Source: Gammaproteobacteria bacterium
Lineage (GTDB): Bacteria > Pseudomonadota > Gammaproteobacteria > DSM-16500
Direction: 5' to 3'
Length of the DNA: 35,603 nt
Assembly (NCBI GenBank): GCA_013288815.1
Contig: JABDBD010000022.1
Location: 1 to 35,603, forward strand
In this document: one piece after another, positions 16,535-27,113 of the stretch
Layout of the letters: every line of letters starts with the position of its first letter
Numbering within the stretch: the stretch's first letter is position 1
Notes under the pieces: generated by a model
Told to the model about the DNA's origin: nothing
The model's input: only the letters and a program-made list of their open reading frames with translations
Databases searched by the model: none
Position numbers and translations under genes: made by a program

Positions 16535-18067
16535 TTAAATAGCAGCAACGCCTGGCAGACTCAAGGCTAGTATATGCCCGACCGTCACATGCAACACATC
16601 TAAAACAGGTTTCGGATAAAGCCCCAAGAAAAAAACACCAACCGCTAATAAAATATAATTTGTTTTTTCAAGCCAAGTAATGTCTTCAAACTCCGCTACA
16701 TACTCGTTCGCAACAGGCCCAAAAAACACACGCTTATACATCCATAAAGTATATGATGCAGCAAGAATTAAAGTGGTCGCTGCAATGAGAGCTACCCAAA
16801 AATGCGCTTGGAAAGCACTCATAATCACCATAAACTCACCCACAAATCCCGCCGTTCCCGGCAGGCCAATGTTCGACATGGCAAAAAGCATAAAAAAGGC
16901 TGCAAAAATCGGCATAGTTGTTGCGATACCACCGTAGTCTTTGATTAGACGACTATGATTAAAAAATCGGTCAGCTAACATCCCTACACCCAAAAACATG
17001 GCTCCCGAACCAAACGCGTGAGCAATCATTTGAATAACAGCGCCTTCTAAACTCATATAAGCATCTTGAACAGCAATGGAATGTTTATAAATATCATAAA
17101 TCATAAAACACCCAAGCGTCGCAAATCCCATATGCGCAATCGAAGAATACGCAATTAATTTTTTCATATCCGTTTGAACAATCGCGACCAAACCAATATA
17201 GACAATAGCAATTAACGATAATGTAATCATAAACCAAGCTAATTGCTGACAGGCTAATGGCACAATAGGCATGCTGAACCGTAGGAATCCATAAATTCCT
17301 AACTTCAGCATCAACGCTGCCAAAACAACAGACCCGCCTGATGGTGCTTCAGTATGCGCATCAGGCAACCATGTGTGGACAGGCCACATAGGAACTTTTA
17401 CAGCAAACGCTAAAAAGAAAGCAAAAAATAATAATTCTTGTATATGTAGACTGAGATTACTTAAACCATAAAATTTTTGAATTTCAAATGTGCCTGTTAA
17501 ATTATATAAATATAACAATGCAATCAACATCAAAATTGAGCCTAAAAATGTATATAAGAAAAATTTAATCGACGCATATGATCGATTTGAACTTCCCCAC
17601 ATACCGATACTTAAATACATGGGAATCAACATCCCTTCCCAAAACACATAAAACAAAATAGCATCGGTTGCAGCAAAAACACCTATCATCATTCCTTGCA
17701 TTGTTAAGAACGTTGCCATGTACTGTGCAATACGCACTTTAATTGCTTGGCATCCTGCTAAAATAACGAGTAATCCCGTAAAATTGGTGAGTATAATCAT
17801 TGCTAATGAAATACCATCTACGCCAACAGCATAATGAATTTTGTAAACACGAATCCATAATGCATTTTCTTGAAATTGCATGGCATAACTTGACGTATCA
17901 AAATTCAAATATAACGGTATGCATAAAAGAAGATTGATGACACTAATAATCACCGCAATTGAGCGTGAAAACTTGGCATTCTTATCTCCACCGGTCATGA
18001 GTGCCAGCACTGCACCAACAACTGGGAGCCAAATTAAAATTGACAACAAAGGGAGATGTGAAAACAT
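16535..18067 (-). CDS. nuoM: NADH-quinone oxidoreductase subunit M
   Basis: Second antiporter-like proton-pumping subunit of complex I. At 510 aa it is full length. Visible: the helix-5 glutamate in FYVFWEGMLIPMYL, the helix-7 lysine in FAVKVPMWPVHTWLPDAH (AFAVKVP), the discontinuous-helix motif TEAPSGGSVVLAALMLKLG, and TDMKKLIAYSSIAHMGF. It lies 3 bp after nuoL and 12 bp before nuoN, clearly co-translated. Confidence 0.96.
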   Translation of the reverse strand: MFSHLPLLSILIWLPVVGAVLALMTGGDKNAKFSRSIAVIISVINLLLCIPLYLNFDTSSYAMQFQENALWIRVYKIHYAVGVDGISLAMIILTNFTGLLVILAGCQAIKVRIAQYMATFLTMQGMMIGVFAATDAILFYVFWEGMLIPMYLSIGMWGSSNRSYASIKFFLYTFLGSILMLIALLYLYNLTGTFEIQKFYGLSNLSLHIQELLFFAFFLAFAVKVPMWPVHTWLPDAHTEAPSGGSVVLAALMLKLGIYGFLRFSMPIVPLACQQLAWFMITLSLIAIVYIGLVAIVQTDMKKLIAYSSIAHMGFATLGCFMIYDIYKHSIAVQDAYMSLEGAVIQMIAHAFGSGAMFLGVGMLADRFFNHSRLIKDYGGIATTMPIFAAFFMLFAMSNIGLPGTAGFVGEFMVIMSAFQAHFWVALIAATTLILAASYTLWMYKRVFFGPVANEYVAEFEDITWLEKTNYILLAVGVFFLGLYPKPVLDVLHVTVGHILALSLPGVAAI

Positions 18068-18070
18068 AAA

Positions 18071-20044
18071 TCAAGATCCTAGCAATAACCAACCGAGAAA
18101 AATAAGTAATCCACCAATCATTACTAATGCATAATGATATATATAACCGGACTGCAGATGTCTTGAGACACGTGCAAACCATTGGATTAGCCGACCAGAA
18201 CCATTCACAAAAATTCCATCAATCAAGATCAAATCACTGATCTTATAAAAAAAAGTACCTAATCGCCGCGTTCCATGCACAAATACAAGTTGATTGAAAT
18301 CATCAAACCCATATTTTTGAACCATGATGGAATACAACAACGCAAACTGTTTCTTCAATTTTTCGGCGAGTGAAGGCTTGTATAAATTGAATATCCAGGC
18401 CACTACAATGCCCATAAATGCTAACCATAAGGGTAGACTCTGCCCAGCTTCTAATGCCATATTTTTAGCACCATGAAAATGCACGGCTAATTGGGATAAC
18501 ACATCGTGTGCAGGCAACACAAAAATACTATCACCTAACAAACGCGGCTTCATGAATAACATAGGTCCCACTAACATTCCGCCAGCAAAGATACTAGGCA
18601 CTGCTAAAGCAATCAAAGGAATGAGAACAACCCAACGCGATTCATGTACATGCTTTTTGGTTTCAGCATCAAGCCGCATGTCGCCATGAAACGTTAAGAA
18701 CAATGCTCGAAAAATATAAAGCGGTGTAATGAATGCGCCCGCCAACACACAGGCATAAGCAAACTTAGCTCCAGGGATTGTAGACAAATGTACCGCTTCA
18801 ATAATCGCATCTTTGGAATAAAACCCTGCGAAGGGTGGAATCGCCGCTAATGCCAATGCTCCAATAACAAATGTTAAATAGGTAATCGGCATAACGCGAG
18901 CCAAGCCGCCCATTTTTCGCATATCTTGTTCATGATGCAGCGCAATAATCACAGATCCTGCCGCCAAGAAAAGTAATGCTTTGAAAAATGCGTGTGTGAC
19001 TAAATGAAAAATAGCTGCATCATATGCAGATGCACCTAAAGCAACTGTCATATAACCTAATTGGGATAGCGTTGAATAAGCGATCACACGTTTAATATCA
19101 TGATGAAAAACCGCTAAAATTCCCATGAAAAAACACGTAATCGAGCCAATCACTAAAATAAAACTTAATGTCGCTGTGGAATATTCAAATAAGGGTGACA
19201 TGCGTGCCACCATGTAAATTCCAGCTGTCACCATGGTTGCTGCATGGATCAATGCAGAAATCGGCGTTGGACCTTCCATGGATTCTGGTAACCACACATG
19301 TAATGGCACTTGCGCTGACTTTGCCATTGCCCCTATAAATAATAATACGCAAACGACAGAGATAGCTGGCGGAGTCACCGTAGGAAAAATTTTAATGGTT
19401 TTATCAAGCACTAAATTAACATGCGTGAATACATAATGATAATCTAACTGGCCAAAAATCATGACAATCGCTGCAATCGCCAAAACAAAAGCAACATCTC
19501 CCACTCGATTCACTAAAAAAGCTTTTAAGCTACCAAAAACAGCCGATTCTCGATTGAACCAAAATCCAATCAAGAGATACGAAACCAATCCCACACCTTC
19601 CCATCCAAAGAATAACAACAAGAAGTTATTCGCTAATACTAATGTCAACATGGCAAATGTGAATAATGAAACATAGCTAAAAAACCGTTGATAACCCGGA
19701 TCATCTGCCATGTAACCAATGGTATAGATGTGCACCATGAGCGAAACAAATGTAACAATAAAAATTAATGTTGCGCTTAAGCGATCGACTAACAATCCAA
19801 CATCAAATTTGAAAGTACCGGAACTCACCCATTGATAGACAACACCCTGAACGGTTGGATAACCTTCTAATACAATTTTTTTAAACACGTAACAGGACAA
19901 TAAAAAAGAAATACCGACTAATAAAATAGTCACGCAATGCGTTGCTGCCCTACCAATTTGTTTTCCCAGCAAGCCAGCGACAACAGAACCCGCTAAGGGT
20001 AACAACATAATAGTCAGTGCAATTGATAATAGATAATTGTCCAC
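18071..20044 (-). CDS. nuoL: NADH-quinone oxidoreductase subunit L
   Basis: Distal antiporter-like subunit of complex I. At 657 aa it is larger than NuoM and NuoN because of the C-terminal lateral helix that braces the membrane arm. Visible: LLFFGWEGVGLVSYLLIGFW with the key glutamate, MAKSAQVPLHVWLPESMEG with the pumping lysine, PTPISALIHAATMVTAGIYM, and HDIKRVIAYSTLSQLGYMT. Residues about 540-640 form the amphipathic lateral helix and last anchor. Spacing is 4 bp to nuoK and 3 bp to nuoM. Confidence 0.96.
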   Translation of the reverse strand: MDNYLLSIALTIMLLPLAGSVVAGLLGKQIGRAATHCVTILLVGISFLLSCYVFKKIVLEGYPTVQGVVYQWVSSGTFKFDVGLLVDRLSATLIFIVTFVSLMVHIYTIGYMADDPGYQRFFSYVSLFTFAMLTLVLANNFLLLFFGWEGVGLVSYLLIGFWFNRESAVFGSLKAFLVNRVGDVAFVLAIAAIVMIFGQLDYHYVFTHVNLVLDKTIKIFPTVTPPAISVVCVLLFIGAMAKSAQVPLHVWLPESMEGPTPISALIHAATMVTAGIYMVARMSPLFEYSTATLSFILVIGSITCFFMGILAVFHHDIKRVIAYSTLSQLGYMTVALGASAYDAAIFHLVTHAFFKALLFLAAGSVIIALHHEQDMRKMGGLARVMPITYLTFVIGALALAAIPPFAGFYSKDAIIEAVHLSTIPGAKFAYACVLAGAFITPLYIFRALFLTFHGDMRLDAETKKHVHESRWVVLIPLIALAVPSIFAGGMLVGPMLFMKPRLLGDSIFVLPAHDVLSQLAVHFHGAKNMALEAGQSLPLWLAFMGIVVAWIFNLYKPSLAEKLKKQFALLYSIMVQKYGFDDFNQLVFVHGTRRLGTFFYKISDLILIDGIFVNGSGRLIQWFARVSRHLQSGYIYHYALVMIGGLLIFLGWLLLGS

Positions 20045-20048
20045 ACCG

Positions 20049-20354
20049 TTATCCTTTTAATAAATCCAACTCTTGCACCTCAAGCGTGCCTCTCTTACGA
20101 AAGAGCACTACCATAATGGCTAAACCAATGGCTGCTTCAGCTGCAGCAATCGTTAAAATAAAAAAGACAAATACTTGGCCAGCTAAATTATTCAAGAAAT
20201 AAGAAAAAGCGATAAAATTCGTATTCACTGCCAATAAAATTAATTCAATCGACATTAAGACAACGATAATGTTCTTGCGATTTATCAAAATTCCCGCAAT
20301 ACCAATTCCAAATAAAAGAGCAGCTACGATTAAAAATTCTGAAAGAGATACCAT
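20049..20354 (-). CDS. nuoK: NADH-quinone oxidoreductase subunit K
   Basis: Small three-helix subunit of the complex I membrane arm; 101 aa is standard. Two buried glutamates that form part of the proton path are visible in [13 protein letters not shown] and in [17 protein letters not shown]. The gene is 2 bp after nuoJ and 4 bp before nuoL. Confidence 0.96.
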   Translation of the reverse strand: MVSLSEFLIVAALLFGIGIAGILINRKNIIVVLMSIELILLAVNTNFIAFSYFLNNLAGQVFVFFILTIAAAEAAIGLAIMVVLFRKRGTLEVQELDLLKG

Positions 20355-20356
20355 AT

Positions 20357-20986
20357 TTATTGCCCCTTTCTGGTTGAGTTTATTTTTGGTTCTGATGGCA
20401 TGTTCACCAAACGCATACGATCTTTAGGTGAGACAGCAATTTGTTGGCTGACACGTTGCGATTTATGTTTTTTAGGATATTGTCTATGCGTCAGCGTAAT
20501 TGCAGCAACAATCGCTGTTAATAAAACGATAGCAGCAATCTCAAAAGGAAATGCATAATGAGTATAAAGCAACAAACCCAAACTAGCTGTATTACTAAAA
20601 TCTGCTGGAGTAGCCGGCGGTAGAGGCATTTGGATCAAACCAAAACGTTGCGGCCCTACTACCATAATCGCTAATCCGGTGACGGATAAGACTATCAACA
20701 CACTGATTGGTAGATAGCGCACAAAACCTTCTCGTAGGTTGAGCCGCGTCACACTTAACATCATCACCACAAATAAAAATAATGTCATCACCGCACCTAC
20801 GTATACCAACACTAGCGTTAGCGCGAGAAATTCTGCGTGTAATAACATCCATAAACCAGCCATGCAAAAAAACGTTAGCACCAAAAATAACGCCCCGCGC
20901 ACAGGATTGCTGGAGATGACAACCATCAATGCTGAGAACACAGCCAGCGATGAAAATAGATAAAATATTATTTGTAGTACGGTCAT
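20357..20986 (-). CDS. nuoJ: NADH-quinone oxidoreductase subunit J
   Basis: Five-helix membrane subunit of complex I that sits next to the quinone chamber. At 209 aa the first about 170 residues are the conserved membrane part, with [20 protein letters not shown] and [20 protein letters not shown], where helix 3 carries the pi-bulge region. The last about 40 residues are a basic, poorly conserved tail. AAGG lies upstream of the ATG at 20986. A 101-bp palindromic repeat separates it from nuoI. Confidence 0.95.
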   Translation of the reverse strand: MTVLQIIFYLFSSLAVFSALMVVISSNPVRGALFLVLTFFCMAGLWMLLHAEFLALTLVLVYVGAVMTLFLFVVMMLSVTRLNLREGFVRYLPISVLIVLSVTGLAIMVVGPQRFGLIQMPLPPATPADFSNTASLGLLLYTHYAFPFEIAAIVLLTAIVAAITLTHRQYPKKHKSQRVSQQIAVSPKDRMRLVNMPSEPKINSTRKGQ

Positions 20987-21074
20987 TGTTTGCCTTTTGT
21001 TTAGTTGTACTTAAATCTTTATTATCCTTGTCGCTCGCGATGCATTGTTGCTTAAATAAATTTCTGGTTTTTAT

Positions 21075-21175
21075 CCCCTCTCCCCTTGTGGGAGAGGGTA
21101 GGGTGAGGGGTGCTTTTAGCACAAAAACACCCCTCATCCGCCCTCCGGGCACCTTCTCCCACAAGGGGAGAAGGG
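21075..21175. repeat. Dispersed CTCCCCTTGTGGGAG palindromic repeat, copy 1
   Basis: Inverted arms CCCTCTCCCCTTGTGGGAGA (from 21076) and TCTCCCACAAGGGGAGAAGGG (ending 21175) with paired inner GGGTGAGGGGTG / CACCCCTCATCC. Each arm is itself a small hairpin. It lies in the 218-bp gap between nuoJ and nuoI. The same element recurs at 25137-25328 and 30775-30899. Confidence 0.88.
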
Positions 21176-21204
21176 AAAAACCTTCGGTGAAATGACATGA
21201 TTAA

Positions 21205-21693
21205 CTACCGATAAGGCGCATCCTCAGCCCTCGCCTTCGCAATCTGCGCTTCATATTTATCGCCAATCGCCAATAATTTTTCTTTTGTTAAAATATTTTC
21301 GCCACGATTTTCCATGTGATAATCATGAGAACCTGTGAGCACGATCGCATCAACCGGACACGCTTCTTCACAAAAACCACAATAAACACATTTAAATAAA
21401 TCAATATCATAAAGAGTAGTACGTCGAGAACCATCAGTGCGTGGCTCAGCCTCGATGGTAATCGCTAATGCAGGACACACTGCTTCACATAATTTACATG
21501 CAATACAACGTTCTTCACCATTAGGATATCGTCGTTGTGCGTGTATACCACGAAATCGCGGCGAAACTGGCGTTTTTTCTTCAGGATATTGTATTGTCAC
21601 CTTTCGTGAGAAAAAGTATCGGCCAGTGAGCTTTAATCCTATGATTAATTCCCACAACGAAAAACTTTTTAGGAGTTGCATTAAACGTTTCAT
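21205..21693 (-). CDS. nuoI: NADH-quinone oxidoreductase subunit I
   Basis: Peripheral subunit of complex I carrying the two [4Fe-4S] clusters N6a and N6b that pass electrons to NuoB. Both ferredoxin motifs are intact: [12 protein letters not shown] and [17 protein letters not shown]. From the ATG at 21693 the protein is 162 aa, the usual length, and an AGGAG at 21699-21703 is well placed. An in-frame TTG at 21714 would overlap nuoH by 13 bp and is not preferred. An amphipathic N-terminal helix (about 1-28) should sit on the membrane. Confidence 0.96.
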   Translation of the reverse strand: MKRLMQLLKSFSLWELIIGLKLTGRYFFSRKVTIQYPEEKTPVSPRFRGIHAQRRYPNGEERCIACKLCEAVCPALAITIEAEPRTDGSRRTTLYDIDLFKCVYCGFCEEACPVDAIVLTGSHDYHMENRGENILTKEKLLAIGDKYEAQIAKARAEDAPYR

Positions 21694-21701
21694 AAAATCT
21701 C

Positions 21702-22724
21702 CTAAACGAACCAAGGTGCCAATTTTAATTGAATAGCAAAACTAATTACCACAATCCACACCAACGTCACTGGGATCAAAATTTTCCAACCTAACCGCAT
21801 AATTTGATCGTAGCGATAGCGTGGAAAGGTTGCGCGCACCCACAAATAAAAAAAGATAAAAATAGCTATTTTACCAAACAACCAGACAACACCTGGCACG
21901 CCTGCAAACATAGATTCTAACAATGGAATACCTTGGAAAGGCGAAAGCCATCCGCCTAAAAACATAATGGAAATTAACGCAGAAATTAAAATCATGCTGG
22001 CATATTCAGCCAAGAAAAATAAAGCAAATGCAGTACCAGAATATTCTACGTGAAAACCAGCAACAATTTCCGTTTCACCTTCTGCAACATCAAAAGGTGC
22101 TCGATTAGTTTCTGCAACGCCTGAAATCCAATAGACGATAAACAATGGAAACAATGGCAGCCAATACCAATGCCAAATACCACCATTCTGCGCTTGTATG
22201 ATTGTTTGAAAATTTAGAGAGCCAGCAGCCATCATCACACCCACCAAGGCAAACCCCATGGCAATTTCATATGAAATCGATTGAGCCGTCGCGCGCAACG
22301 CACCAAATAATGCATATTTTGAATTAGATGCCCAGCCTGCAATGAGCACACCATAAACACCCAGTGAAGATAGGGAAAGAGAATATAAAACACCCGCATT
22401 AATATTCGCTAATACCGCTTCTTTTCCAAATGGAATCACAGCCCAACCCGCAAGTGCCGTCGCTAAACTAATCATAGGCGCAATGATAAACAAAAAACGG
22501 TTCGACGCTGTTGGGACAATAATTTCTTTTAATAATAGTTTGACCACATCGGCAATCGGTTGCCCCAAACCAAATGGCCCCACACGATTTGGGCCAATAC
22601 GCATTTGCATGTAACCAATAATTTTTCGTTCAAAAAACGTCAGATAAGCCACAGATAAAAGCAAGCCGACAACGACAACAATTATTTTTACGATGATTGC
22701 GGCTACTAACCATAGTTCTGTCAT
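21702..22724 (-). CDS. nuoH: NADH-quinone oxidoreductase subunit H
   Basis: Eight-helix membrane subunit that forms the quinone-binding chamber with NuoB and NuoD. At 340 aa it is full length. Visible: [28 protein letters not shown], the charged chamber loop [35 protein letters not shown], and the C-terminal [18 protein letters not shown]. The start overlaps the nuoG stop by 4 bp (ATGA); the stop is 8 bp before nuoI. Confidence 0.97.
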   Translation of the reverse strand: MTELWLVAAIIVKIIVVVVGLLLSVAYLTFFERKIIGYMQMRIGPNRVGPFGLGQPIADVVKLLLKEIIVPTASNRFLFIIAPMISLATALAGWAVIPFGKEAVLANINAGVLYSLSLSSLGVYGVLIAGWASNSKYALFGALRATAQSISYEIAMGFALVGVMMAAGSLNFQTIIQAQNGGIWHWYWLPLFPLFIVYWISGVAETNRAPFDVAEGETEIVAGFHVEYSGTAFALFFLAEYASMILISALISIMFLGGWLSPFQGIPLLESMFAGVPGVVWLFGKIAIFIFFYLWVRATFPRYRYDQIMRLGWKILIPVTLVWIVVISFAIQLKLAPWFV

Positions 22725-25105
22725 TGCAACTCCACCTCACCAAACAACTCACCTAATTCACTTGTTTCTGGAATTCCACCCGCAATATACACTGCATTGT
22801 CCGCAATTCTTGCATCAATACGAACAGGCAAAGTCATTTTTCCATACTGCTGAGTCACAGTCACATGATCGCCATCTTGTTTTCGCACTGACGAAGCCGT
22901 GCGAGAATTCATTCTCGCTTCAATCACATTCCCTTCTAAAATGGGCTGCGCCAACTGCAATCCGCGCGCGCGCCGCACCAAACTATCCACAGAATAAATA
23001 GGAATTTCACCTATCCGATAAAAAGTATTTGCATGTGATTTTTTGAATTTTTCTTCCGGCAATTTAAAATCGACTGCTGATAACGGTTCCGCATTATCAA
23101 TAATAGACTTCACTTCTTGGTAAACCTCTTCCTGTGATGTGTAATCAAAGCCTTCACAATGCAATAAATTCCCTAGCACTCGTAATATTTTCCAAGCTGG
23201 TCGAGAAGATTCAAATGCGTTGGCAACACCTGCAAATTTTTGTGTTGCACCAGACACATTGATATAGGTGCCTGCTGATTCTGTAAAAGCGGCCATCGGC
23301 AAAATGACATCAGCGTGCTCTTCTAACACTGAATTTTTAAACAGTGACAAAGACACAACGAATTGCGCTTTCTCTAAAGCTTTCGAAGCCAACACCGCAT
23401 TAGCACAATCTACATTCGGCTCGACATTCAGTAATAGGTAAGCTTTACAGCACTGCTCCCACATTGATTTTGCATTTAAGCCTGGTTTTTGCAGAGCTTT
23501 ACAGCCGGCCTTTCGATGAGGAATAGCACCAGCCAACCATGCACCTGCTGAGTTTGCCCCCTCACTTAAGAAGCCCACATGACAACCCGTCAACTTAGCA
23601 ATTTCTTTTGACAGTATGCGTAATAGAGAAGCATTTGGATGATTGGCCGCAATCGCTCCTAACAACAAACATACTTTTTTGCCTGACCGTAAATGCGCTG
23701 CCATTTCTGAATCACTTGTCGTCACTTCTACATGCGACAAGACGGAAAGCACTTCCGTTGGAATAGAATTTTGTGCACTTGAATGCAGCGCTTTGATCAC
23801 TGCTGCCAAACGCACCACTAAATCGCCAGGCGAAACAATTTGTTTCGCTGTCAGTGCAAAATTAAATGAATAATCCATCACATTCAATGCAAGAATTTTT
23901 GCTTGATTCAAAGAAGCTTTACGAACTTGTAAAGCAGCTATCGGTTGTTCTTTCTGAATATGACTGCCTACTAAAAAAATAACATCGCATTGTTGTAACT
24001 CAGTAACAGGCATCACCAGTGAGGGATAAGCACTCGCATTATCTTGATCTTCAAAATCGACTTGACGTAATCGATGATCGACATTCGAAGAGCCAAGACT
24101 ACGCATTAATTTTTGCAGTAAATAAAATTCTTCTAATGTTGAACTCGGTGAAGCTAACGCTGCAATCTGTTCGGGAGAATCTTTTTCTACTATTTGCTGC
24201 AGACCTTTTACAGCAAATTCAAGTGCAGTAGGCCAATCCACTTCTTGCCAAGCGCCATTTTTTTTGATTGACGGATTTTTAATGCGATCTTCGTGATAAA
24301 GCCCTTCATAACTAAATCGATCGCGATCTGAAATCCAGGTTTCATTAATATTTTTGTTTTCATGCGGAATAAAACGCATGACCTTACCATTGCGTGTGTG
24401 CGCATAGATATTGGAACCGATACAATCATGTGCGCTAATTGTGGGAAATTGTTGTAGTTCCCATGCTCTTGCGGTAAACCGAAAAGGTTTTGATGTCAGT
24501 GCACCAACCGGACAAATATCGATGACGTTTCCGGAAATTTCTGACTTCATTGCATGTTCGATGTAAGTTCCAATTTCCATGTGTTCGCCGCGCCCTGTCG
24601 CACCGAGTTCGCGCATGCCCGCAATTTCCGCACCAAAACGCACGCAGCGTGTGCAGTGAATGCAGCGTGTCATTTCTGTTTCTATTAATGGGCCAATATC
24701 TTTGTCTTTTACAGCACGCTTGCCTTCATTGTAATGTGAATCTTCAGAACCAAATCCCATCGCTAAGTCTTGTAGTTCACATTCACCACCTTGATCGCAG
24801 ATGGGGCAATCTAGCGGATGGTTAATCAGTAAAAATTCCATTACAGCTTTTTGAGCAGCTAATGCTTTTGGAGAGCGAGTAAATACTTTCATGCCAGGCA
24901 TGACGGGTGTCGCGCACGCAGGTAAGGTTTTAGGAGATTTTTCAACTTCGACCAAACACATACGACAATTTGCAGCAACAGATAAATGCTTGTGATAACA
25001 AAAACGCGGAATATAAATTCCAGCTTCATCAGCGACTTGGATCACCATCGCATTAGGCTTGGCTTGACATTTTTTTCCGTCTATTTCGATTTCTATGTCT
25101 GACAT
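22721..25105 (-). CDS. nuoG: NADH-quinone oxidoreductase subunit G
   Basis: Largest peripheral subunit of complex I, relaying electrons from NuoF to NuoI. At 794 aa it is the usual size. The N-terminal ferredoxin domain binds N1b, N4 and N5: [15 protein letters not shown] with a later CATP cysteine, the [19 protein letters not shown] block with the histidine ligand of N5 region, and [16 protein letters not shown]. The following molybdopterin-oxidoreductase-like domain keeps only the first cysteine of the optional N7 motif (HDCIGSN), so N7 is probably absent. A palindromic repeat fills the 234 bp to nuoF. The Shine-Dalgarno sequence is weak (AGG). Confidence 0.96.
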   Translation of the reverse strand: MSDIEIEIDGKKCQAKPNAMVIQVADEAGIYIPRFCYHKHLSVAANCRMCLVEVEKSPKTLPACATPVMPGMKVFTRSPKALAAQKAVMEFLLINHPLDCPICDQGGECELQDLAMGFGSEDSHYNEGKRAVKDKDIGPLIETEMTRCIHCTRCVRFGAEIAGMRELGATGRGEHMEIGTYIEHAMKSEISGNVIDICPVGALTSKPFRFTARAWELQQFPTISAHDCIGSNIYAHTRNGKVMRFIPHENKNINETWISDRDRFSYEGLYHEDRIKNPSIKKNGAWQEVDWPTALEFAVKGLQQIVEKDSPEQIAALASPSSTLEEFYLLQKLMRSLGSSNVDHRLRQVDFEDQDNASAYPSLVMPVTELQQCDVIFLVGSHIQKEQPIAALQVRKASLNQAKILALNVMDYSFNFALTAKQIVSPGDLVVRLAAVIKALHSSAQNSIPTEVLSVLSHVEVTTSDSEMAAHLRSGKKVCLLLGAIAANHPNASLLRILSKEIAKLTGCHVGFLSEGANSAGAWLAGAIPHRKAGCKALQKPGLNAKSMWEQCCKAYLLLNVEPNVDCANAVLASKALEKAQFVVSLSLFKNSVLEEHADVILPMAAFTESAGTYINVSGATQKFAGVANAFESSRPAWKILRVLGNLLHCEGFDYTSQEEVYQEVKSIIDNAEPLSAVDFKLPEEKFKKSHANTFYRIGEIPIYSVDSLVRRARGLQLAQPILEGNVIEARMNSRTASSVRKQDGDHVTVTQQYGKMTLPVRIDARIADNAVYIAGGIPETSELGELFGEVELQ

Positions 25106-25136
25106 TGTGTTAACCTAGTAAAGCCTTAACAATTTC

Positions 25137-25328
25137 CCTTCTCCCCTTGTGGGAGAAGGTGCCCGAAGGGCGGATGAGGGGGCTTTTACGGCTCCCCTCA
25201 CCCGCCGGTTACAGAATTGATAACCTAAGCATCAGTCCAGCCTGACATTACAAATGTCAGGCGTTCCGTCGGCGCGAAGCATGCTTCGCGAAAGCTCCGA
25301 CTGCACCCTCTCCCACAAGGGGAGAGGT
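25137..25328. repeat. Dispersed CTCCCCTTGTGGGAG repeat, copy 2, with a second hairpin element inside
   Basis: Outer arms CCCTTCTCCCCTTGTGGGAG (from 25137) and CCCTCTCCCACAAGGGGAGAG (ending about 25326) match copies 1 and 3. The middle, about 25203-25302, is unlike the other copies: it holds CCTGACATT-ACA-AATGTCAGG (25241-25261) and the perfect 18-bp palindrome CGCGAAGCATGCTTCGCG (25273-25290). It lies between nuoG and nuoF. Confidence 0.85.
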
Positions 25329-25339
25329 GTTCAGCAAAG

Positions 25340-26614
25340 CTAGCCTGTCGCAAAACATTTCTTATGCTCCACATGATAAACAAACTCATCATAAAAATGT
25401 TTCAAGAACCCACCCACCGGCCAAGCCGCTGCTTCTCCGAATGCACAAATCGTTCGGCCTTCAATATTTTTTGCAGCTCGACGCAGTGTTTCAAGATCGT
25501 CGAGTGCACCTAAACCTTTTTCTATTTTATGAACCAATCGATAAATCCAACCCGTGCCTTCACGACAAGGTGTGCATTGACCACATGATTCTTCCATATA
25601 AAAACGAGAAATGCGCTCTAACGCTTGCACCATGCAAACTGTATCATCCATCACAATCACCGCACCGGATCCCAAACCAGAACCTGCTTTTTGAATGGAA
25701 TCAAAATCCATATCCAATGACATCATGATCTCAGCGGGTAAAACTGGCATTGAAGATCCGCCGGGAATAACCGCTTTTAATTGACGTCCTTCACGCACAC
25801 CACCCGCCATGGCTAATAAATCTTTAAACGGCGTGCCTAATGGAATTTCAAAATTGCCAGGTTTGTTTACGTGGCCTGACACACTGAAAATTTTGCAGCC
25901 GCCATTATTTGGCTTACCTAAACCTAGAAACCATTCTGCCCCTCGCTCTAAAATCACTGGGACAGATGCAAACGTTTCAACATTATTAATCGTTGTCGGT
26001 TTGCCATAAATTCCACGAGCAGCAGGAAAAGGCGGCTTAAATCTAGGCATGCCTCTTTTGCCTTCTAGCGATTCCATCATTGCGGTTTCTTCTCCGCAAA
26101 TATATGCACCCGCACCCAAATGGGTATAAATATCGATGTCTAAACCAGAACCTAAAATATTTTTTCCTAATAAACCTGCGCGTCTTGCTTCTTCCAATGC
26201 CGTTTCAAACGATTCGTAAGGCTCACCAAAAAATTCTCCGCGAATATAACAATAACCAACTGTTGCACCCATGGCATAACAGCCAATCACGATACCTTCG
26301 ATGATTTGATGCGGGTTATACCGCAAAATATCGCGATCTTTGCATGTGCCTGGCTCGCTTTCATCCGCATTACATAAAACATATTTTTGCCCGGGCAAAT
26401 CGTGCTTGATGAAACTCCATTTCAATCCCGTAGGGAATCCTGCGCCGCCGCGTCCGCGTAATGCAGATAATTTCAATGTTTCCACAATTTTTTCAGGAGG
26501 AAGTTTTTCAGAAAGAATTTTTTTCCACTGAACGTAACCGCCAGCACTTTGATACGTTGCCAGCGTCCATGGCTTTTCTAAATGTCGTGTACGAAAACAA
26601 ATTTCATTAGCCAT
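25340..26614 (-). CDS. nuoF: NADH-quinone oxidoreductase subunit F
   Basis: NADH-binding subunit of complex I, with FMN and the [4Fe-4S] cluster N3. From the ATG at 26614 it is 424 aa. Visible: the [19 protein letters not shown]-binding glycine-rich loop, the FMN site region around [13 protein letters not shown], and the cluster motif [17 protein letters not shown] with the distal cysteine in [15 protein letters not shown] at 26622-26625, 7 nt upstream, supports this start over the in-frame ATG at 26632, which would overlap nuoE. The gap to nuoE is 4 bp. Confidence 0.96.
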   Translation of the reverse strand: MANEICFRTRHLEKPWTLATYQSAGGYVQWKKILSEKLPPEKIVETLKLSALRGRGGAGFPTGLKWSFIKHDLPGQKYVLCNADESEPGTCKDRDILRYNPHQIIEGIVIGCYAMGATVGYCYIRGEFFGEPYESFETALEEARRAGLLGKNILGSGLDIDIYTHLGAGAYICGEETAMMESLEGKRGMPRFKPPFPAARGIYGKPTTINNVETFASVPVILERGAEWFLGLGKPNNGGCKIFSVSGHVNKPGNFEIPLGTPFKDLLAMAGGVREGRQLKAVIPGGSSMPVLPAEIMMSLDMDFDSIQKAGSGLGSGAVIVMDDTVCMVQALERISRFYMEESCGQCTPCREGTGWIYRLVHKIEKGLGALDDLETLRRAAKNIEGRTICAFGEAAAWPVGGFLKHFYDEFVYHVEHKKCFATG

Positions 26615-26618
26615 GAAG

Positions 26619-27113
26619 TTACTCCATCTCATCCAAGATTGAATTTACTTTCTCGGGCGTGAGGCTTTCATAATATTTTTTTCCAATTTGTAACATAGGC
26701 GCTGTCGTGCAAGATGCTAAGCATTCAACGCGGCGTAACGTAAATTTTCCATCCGCTGTTGTTTCATCAAAATCAATTTGCAAACGTTTTTTTAAGTGAT
26801 CCGCAATTTTATCGCAGCCAGACAACATGCAAGAAATACTCGTGCAGACTTCAATTAAGTGTCTGCCTACGGGTTTTAAGTTATACATCGTGTAAAACGT
26901 TGCGACTTCGAAGACAGCGATTTTTGGCATACCTAAATAATCAGCAACCGCTTCCAATAAATGTTCTGGCAGCCATCCGCCATTGTCTTCTTGTGTGAAA
27001 TGTAATGCAGCCATGACAGCCGAACGCTTTTGTTCAGCAGGATAGCGCTTCATCCAATGATCTATCTTGGCACGGACAGTCTCTGATAATACATGTGGTT
27101 TAACTTCTGACAT
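26619..27113 (-). CDS. nuoE: NADH-quinone oxidoreductase subunit E
   Basis: Thioredoxin-like [2Fe-2S] subunit (cluster N1a) of the NADH dehydrogenase module. At 164 aa it is standard. The four cluster cysteines are visible as the pairs CTSISC and CLASC in [12 protein letters not shown] and [13 protein letters not shown]. The N-terminal helical region [20 protein letters not shown] is typical. Its ATG overlaps the nuoD stop by one base (TGATG). Confidence 0.96.
   Translation of the reverse strand: MSEVKPHVLSETVRAKIDHWMKRYPAEQKRSAVMAALHFTQEDNGGWLPEHLLEAVADYLGMPKIAVFEVATFYTMYNLKPVGRHLIEVCTSISCMLSGCDKIADHLKKRLQIDFDETTADGKFTLRRVECLASCTTAPMLQIGKKYYESLTPEKVNSILDEME

Noticed and set aside
20595-21164. 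189-residue minus-strand frame across the start of nuoJ and the repeat
   Set aside because: It lies in another frame of nuoJ and reads through the dispersed repeat; the composition is not protein-like.
25327-25728. 133-residue plus-strand frame opposite nuoF
   Set aside because: Antisense to the conserved nuoF coding sequence and begins in the repeat; no family resemblance.
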